Source: Candidatus Hydrogenedentota bacterium (lineage in GTDB: Bacteria > Hydrogenedentota > Hydrogenedentia > Hydrogenedentales > SLHB01). Taken from it: a stretch of 19,667 bases of DNA. Positions 17,045-19,667 of the stretch are shown here, in pieces. Location: NCBI GenBank assembly GCA_022706165.1, contig JAKJDA010000010.1:1-19667 (forward strand), given 5' to 3'. The notes under the pieces are model-generated. The model was not told where the DNA came from. It ran no database searches and worked only from the letters and a program-made list of their open reading frames with translations. How positions within the stretch are numbered: position 1 is the stretch's first letter; each line of letters starts with the position of its first letter. The position numbers and the translations under genes were made by a program.

Positions 17045-17755
17045 ATGCGAAGTCTGACCGCCGCGCAGATGCGCGAGGCCGACCGGCGCTGCATCGAAGA
17101 ACTTGGCATCCCCGGCGTTGTGCTCATGAACAACGCCGGGGGCGCCGTGTTTCGCGAGGTGTCGGCGTTGCTGTGCGAACGGAATGCCCCGCAGTCCAGC
17201 ACGATCGGCGTGGTGTGCGGCAAAGGCAACAACGGCGGGGACGGGTTTGTCGTCGCGCGATTGGCCCTGCTCGCGGGGCATCGTGTGCGCACTGTGCTGA
17301 TTGCGTCCCCATCGAACATCCAAGGCGACGCGGCGTTATTCTTGCGCGTGTACGAGCGACTGGGCGGGCAAACGATCGAGGCGCCGGATGAAGACGCGGC
17401 CCGCAGCGCCATCGCGGGGATGTCCTGCTGCGATGTGATCGTCGACGCCTTGTTGGGAACGGGCATTTCGGGCGAAGTGTGCGGCGCGCCGCGCGCGGCG
17501 ATCGAAGCATGGCCCGACGTCGCAACGGTGGCCGTGGACCTTCCCTCGGGTTTGGACGCCGATGCGGGCGCGCCGTGCGGGGCGTGCGTTCGCGCGGACG
17601 TGACGGTGACGTTTCAATTCCCCAAGAGAGGTTTTGACAACCCCGCCGCCGCCGCGTATCTTGGGCGCGTCGCCGTTGCCGACATCGGCATTCCCCCGGC
17701 ATGCGCCGATGACGCCGCGTGGAGCCGCCTTATTACAAACGCTCCCCAGGCATAA
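17045..17755 (+). CDS. nnrE: NAD(P)H-hydrate epimerase, stand-alone YjeF N-terminal domain
   Basis: This enzyme interconverts R- and S-NAD(P)HX, the damaged hydrated nicotinamides, for repair by an NAD(P)HX dehydratase. The 236-residue protein has the family landmarks MREADRRCIEELGIPGVVLMNNAG, GKGNNGGDGFVVARLALLAGH, VDALLGTGISGEV, and VAVDLPSGLDADAGAP with the catalytic-site Asp region, then ADVTVTFQFPKRG. In many bacteria it is fused to the dehydratase domain (NnrD). Here the frame stops after the epimerase, and no dehydratase is present in the window. It lies 5 bp after the DUF4139 gene and 30 bp before thpR. Confidence 0.92.
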   Translation: MRSLTAAQMREADRRCIEELGIPGVVLMNNAGGAVFREVSALLCERNAPQSSTIGVVCGKGNNGGDGFVVARLALLAGHRVRTVLIASPSNIQGDAALFLRVYERLGGQTIEAPDEDAARSAIAGMSCCDVIVDALLGTGISGEVCGAPRAAIEAWPDVATVAVDLPSGLDADAGAPCGACVRADVTVTFQFPKRGFDNPAAAAYLGRVAVADIGIPPACADDAAWSRLITNAPQA

Positions 17756-17760
17756 TCGGG

Positions 17761-17775
17761 GAAAAGCGGCTTTTC
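17761..17775 (+). promoter_or_regulatory. palindrome between nnrE and thpR
   Basis: GAAAAGC-G-GCTTTTC is a perfect 15-bp palindrome, 1 nt before the GGAG ribosome-binding site of thpR (17777-17780). In RNA it forms a 5-bp stem with loop GCGGC. No T-run follows, so it is more likely a stability or translation element than a terminator. Confidence 0.45.
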
Positions 17776-17785
17776 TGGAGAAAGC

Positions 17786-18343
17786 ATGGTGCGCAGTTTC
17801 GTTGCCATCGAATTTCCCGATTCCGTGCGAAACGAGATCGCTCGGTTGCTCGAGCGGTTGCCGCGGCTCCCGGGCATCACGTATGTCCACCCGAACCGGA
17901 TGCACCTGACCTTGCGGTTCTTGGGCGACATTGACGACGGCCAATCCGTCCGATTGCGCCAGACCCTGCGTGACGCAGCAACATCGCTGCGTCCCTTTGA
18001 GGTTCGCGTCCAGGGCGTCGGAGCGTTTCCCAGCCTGCGACGTCCAAGCGTTCTATGGGTTGGACTCGTTGCCTCGGATGCCAGCCTCGTGCAAGCGCAG
18101 GAGTTGAGCGAACGGGCCGCTCAGGCGATAGGGCTGCCTGCGGAAACCAAGGCGTTTCATCCTCATGTCACGTTGGCGCGCGTAAGAGACAGCCGTTTCG
18201 CTCTGGAGGCCTCTGATGCGCTGCACGCCGAACGCGATTTCGACGCCGGGGCGTTCGTCGTTTCCGGCATGACCCTATTTCACAGCCGCCTCACGCCGCA
18301 CGGCCCTGTGTACACGCCGATCGAGGAGTTCGCATTCACATGA
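17786..18343 (+). CDS. thpR: RNA 2',3'-cyclic phosphodiesterase (2H family)
   Basis: ThpR (LigT-like) opens 2',3'-cyclic phosphate ends of RNA and is a member of the 2H phosphoesterase superfamily. The 185-residue protein opens with the typical VRSFVAIEFPD and has both HxTx motifs, HLTL at residues 40-43 (followed by RFLGD) and HVTL at 127-130 (in FHPHVTLARV). The length fits the family. GGAG stands 5 nt before the ATG. Its last codons overlap the next gene through ATGA (18340-18343), implying translational coupling. In other bacteria it is often annotated as 2'-5' RNA ligase; hydrolysis is the established activity. Confidence 0.93.
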   Translation: MVRSFVAIEFPDSVRNEIARLLERLPRLPGITYVHPNRMHLTLRFLGDIDDGQSVRLRQTLRDAATSLRPFEVRVQGVGAFPSLRRPSVLWVGLVASDASLVQAQELSERAAQAIGLPAETKAFHPHVTLARVRDSRFALEASDALHAERDFDAGAFVVSGMTLFHSRLTPHGPVYTPIEEFAFT

Positions 18344-18618
18344 CGACCACGATGCTAGCAATGCTTCCCCGAGGGTTCTTCAATTTGTGCACCCTGTACA
18401 TGTTGTTTGTTTTGCTTCGATGGTTTGGATCTTATCTGGAGATTGATCTGTACGGGCGGTTCCGTTGGATATGCCGCATCACGGATCCCGCGTTCGGTTT
18501 TGCGCGCCGAAAACTGCCGCCGCTGGGCCCCGTGGATTTCGCTCCCGCTGCGGTCTTGTTTGCCGTTTGGATAGTGCGCGAAATGGGCGCGTCGCTGCTC
18601 GCATCGGTCGTCCGTTAA
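18340..18618 (+). CDS. YggT-family small membrane protein
   Basis: This 92-residue protein has two hydrophobic segments (about residues 13-30 and 66-86) flanking a loop. The family pattern is seen in LYMLFVLLRWFGSYLEID and in ITDPAFGFARRKLPPLGPVDFAPAAVLFAVW, which matches the 'DP...R...PP.G.iD.SP' stretch of YggT/Ycf19-type proteins. These are inner-membrane proteins of poorly known function, linked to osmotic stress, cell division or cofactor handling in different lineages. It starts inside the thpR stop codon and is 42 bp upstream of queE. Confidence 0.82.
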   Translation: MTTTMLAMLPRGFFNLCTLYMLFVLLRWFGSYLEIDLYGRFRWICRITDPAFGFARRKLPPLGPVDFAPAAVLFAVWIVREMGASLLASVVR

Positions 18619-18660
18619 CCGATTGCCGTAGCCTTGGACACGAAATCAAAGGACGCCGTC

Positions 18661-19305
18661 ATGAACGTCACGGTAGCGGAGCTTTTTTATAGCATCCAGG
18701 GGGAGTCGTCGTGGGCGGGATTGCCGTGTCTGTTCGTGCGCTTGGCGGGATGTGATCTCCACTGCATCTGGTGCGATACGCCCCATGCGCGGGAAAACGG
18801 CATGGAAATGTCCCTCGAAGAAGTGGTTGCGTGGTGCACGGGCCACGATTGTCGCCTGGTCGAGATTACCGGCGGCGAGCCGCTGTTGCAGGAAGGCTGC
18901 CCGCCGTTGGCTCAACTGCTTATAGAAAAGGGATTTACGACGCTGTGCGAGACCTGCGGCGCCTTGCCGATCGATCGCTTGCCCGATACGGTGATCCGCA
19001 TTATGGACTTGAAGTGCCCCGGCAGCGGCGAATGCGGCCGCAACGATTGGGCGAACGTCGCACGCTTGACGCCGCGCGACGAGGTAAAATTCGTCATCGC
19101 CGACCGGGCCGATTACGAGTGGAGCCGGGATGTCGTTTCGCGGTATGATCTGACGTCTCTCTGTAAGGAGGTTTTATTCTCGCCGGTATTGGATGCGATA
19201 GCGCCGCGCGATTTGGCGGCGTGGATTCTCGAGGATGGACTTCCGGTTCGGTTTCAGCTTCAACTGCATAAAATTGTCTGGCATCCGGCTCAAAGAGGCG
19301 TGTAA
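18661..19305 (+). CDS. queE: 7-carboxy-7-deazaguanine synthase
   Basis: QueE is the radical-SAM enzyme that rearranges 6-carboxy-tetrahydropterin to 7-carboxy-7-deazaguanine on the way to preQ0 and queuosine. The 214-residue protein has the family N-terminus ELFYSIQGESSWAGLPCLFVRLAGC, the cluster-binding CxxxCxxC at Cys31, Cys35 and Cys38, and the SAM-binding ITGGEPLLQ. The MDLKCPGSGE stretch is also typical. ATG 18661 is preferred because AAAGGA lies at about 18647-18652; the frame is open for nine further codons upstream. The stop codon directly abuts the GTG start of the next gene, so queE and the queD homologue are co-transcribed. Confidence 0.94.
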   Translation: MNVTVAELFYSIQGESSWAGLPCLFVRLAGCDLHCIWCDTPHARENGMEMSLEEVVAWCTGHDCRLVEITGGEPLLQEGCPPLAQLLIEKGFTTLCETCGALPIDRLPDTVIRIMDLKCPGSGECGRNDWANVARLTPRDEVKFVIADRADYEWSRDVVSRYDLTSLCKEVLFSPVLDAIAPRDLAAWILEDGLPVRFQLQLHKIVWHPAQRGV

Positions 19306-19667
19306 GTGCGCAGCGAATTAGTCAAACAATTCTTCGTCGAGTCCGCCCACGTCAACGCGCACGGCGACGACAAGACATCGCGCATCCATGGGCACAGTTA
19401 CCGCATCGACGTCGTTGTCGAAGGCGAGGTAAACCCCGCGGCGGGCTGGGTTGTGGATTTTGGCGACATCAAAAAGGCCTTCCGCCCGCTGTACGAAACG
19501 ATGGACCACCATTCGCTGGAAGGGATCGTGGATTTGCCGGATACGACGTTGGGGAGCGTGCGGAAATGGCTTTCCGGAAAGCTGTGCGCCGCCGTGCCAA
19601 GTTTACGGGATGTGCGCGTGCGTATCATGGGCGATTGCGCATACCGGCCCTGCGTGCTTGACGCCGA
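19306..19667 (+). CDS. queD: QueD / 6-pyruvoyl-tetrahydropterin synthase homologue (cut by edge)
   Basis: In the queuosine pathway QueD converts dihydroneopterin triphosphate to 6-carboxy-tetrahydropterin, the QueE substrate. The first 120 residues are visible. Zinc-ligand histidines are H15 (ESAH), H28 and H30 (IHGHSY), and the Asp-His pair MDHH (D67, H68) is intact. The catalytic Cys that normally stands four residues before the HGH is replaced: the protein reads K23-T24-S25-R26-I27-HGH, where a typical QueD has K-C-x-R-L-HGH. The late conserved Glu (usual 'V-x-E-T') is also not seen; the segment reads VRIMGDCAY. It may therefore be a paralogous subfamily. GTG 19306 is preceded by AGAGG (19294-19298) inside queE. 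Confidence 0.87.
   Translation, partial: MRSELVKQFFVESAHVNAHGDDKTSRIHGHSYRIDVVVEGEVNPAAGWVVDFGDIKKAFRPLYETMDHHSLEGIVDLPDTTLGSVRKWLSGKLCAAVPSLRDVRVRIMGDCAYRPCVLDA

Overview
The window (about 19.7 kb, moderately GC-rich) is chromosomal DNA from a Gram-negative-type bacterium, probably at or near its replication origin. It holds gyrB, a DciA-type helicase-loader gene, recF and dnaA, plus a compact array of DnaA boxes. A lipobox lipoprotein, other exported proteins and a GT83-type envelope glycosyltransferase argue for a two-membrane cell. The paired Gfo/Idh/MocA oxidoreductases and the CBM9-like/beta-lactamase-fold protein recall the Planctomycetota, Verrucomicrobiota or Hydrogenedentota orbit. 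That placement is a guess from gene content only. I see no rRNA, tRNA, insertion sequence, CRISPR array or phage gene.

Layout. (1) 1-3875, minus strand: recF, then a DUF721/DciA gene overlapping its end, then gyrB with its own promoter, running off the left edge. (2) 4091-8104, plus strand: two translationally coupled Gfo/Idh/MocA oxidoreductases, a solitary HicB-like small protein, and a lipoprotein made of four tandem copies of an unrecognised beta-rich repeat. (3) 8129-12911, minus strand: a GT83/ArnT-like membrane glycosyltransferase and an exported CBM9-like plus serine beta-lactamase-fold protein, separated by a roughly 110-bp palindromic element of dispersed-repeat type. (4) 12912-13221: a divergent promoter region rich in palindromes. 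(5) 13222-15456, plus strand: a one-domain MazG-like protein, four DnaA boxes at an exact 11-bp period, dnaA, and a strong intrinsic terminator. (6) 15573-19667, plus strand: a tight cluster of a DUF4139 exported protein, NAD(P)H-hydrate epimerase, RNA 2',3'-cyclic phosphodiesterase, YggT-family membrane protein, queE and a queD homologue cut by the right edge.

How it fits together. Replication genes flank the putative origin, but the common dnaA-dnaN-recF-gyrB order is broken. dnaN is absent from the window, recF-dciA-gyrB point the other way, and about 9-10 kb of envelope and metabolic genes lie between. The right-hand cluster combines metabolite repair, RNA end processing and 7-deazaguanine (queuosine) precursor synthesis. 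The QueD homologue lacks the usual catalytic cysteine. Several transcription units carry a short stem-loop just upstream of the Shine-Dalgarno sequence. I found no clear defence or mobile system. The best leads are the four-repeat lipoprotein, the phased DnaA-box array, the Cys-less QueD and the leader hairpins.
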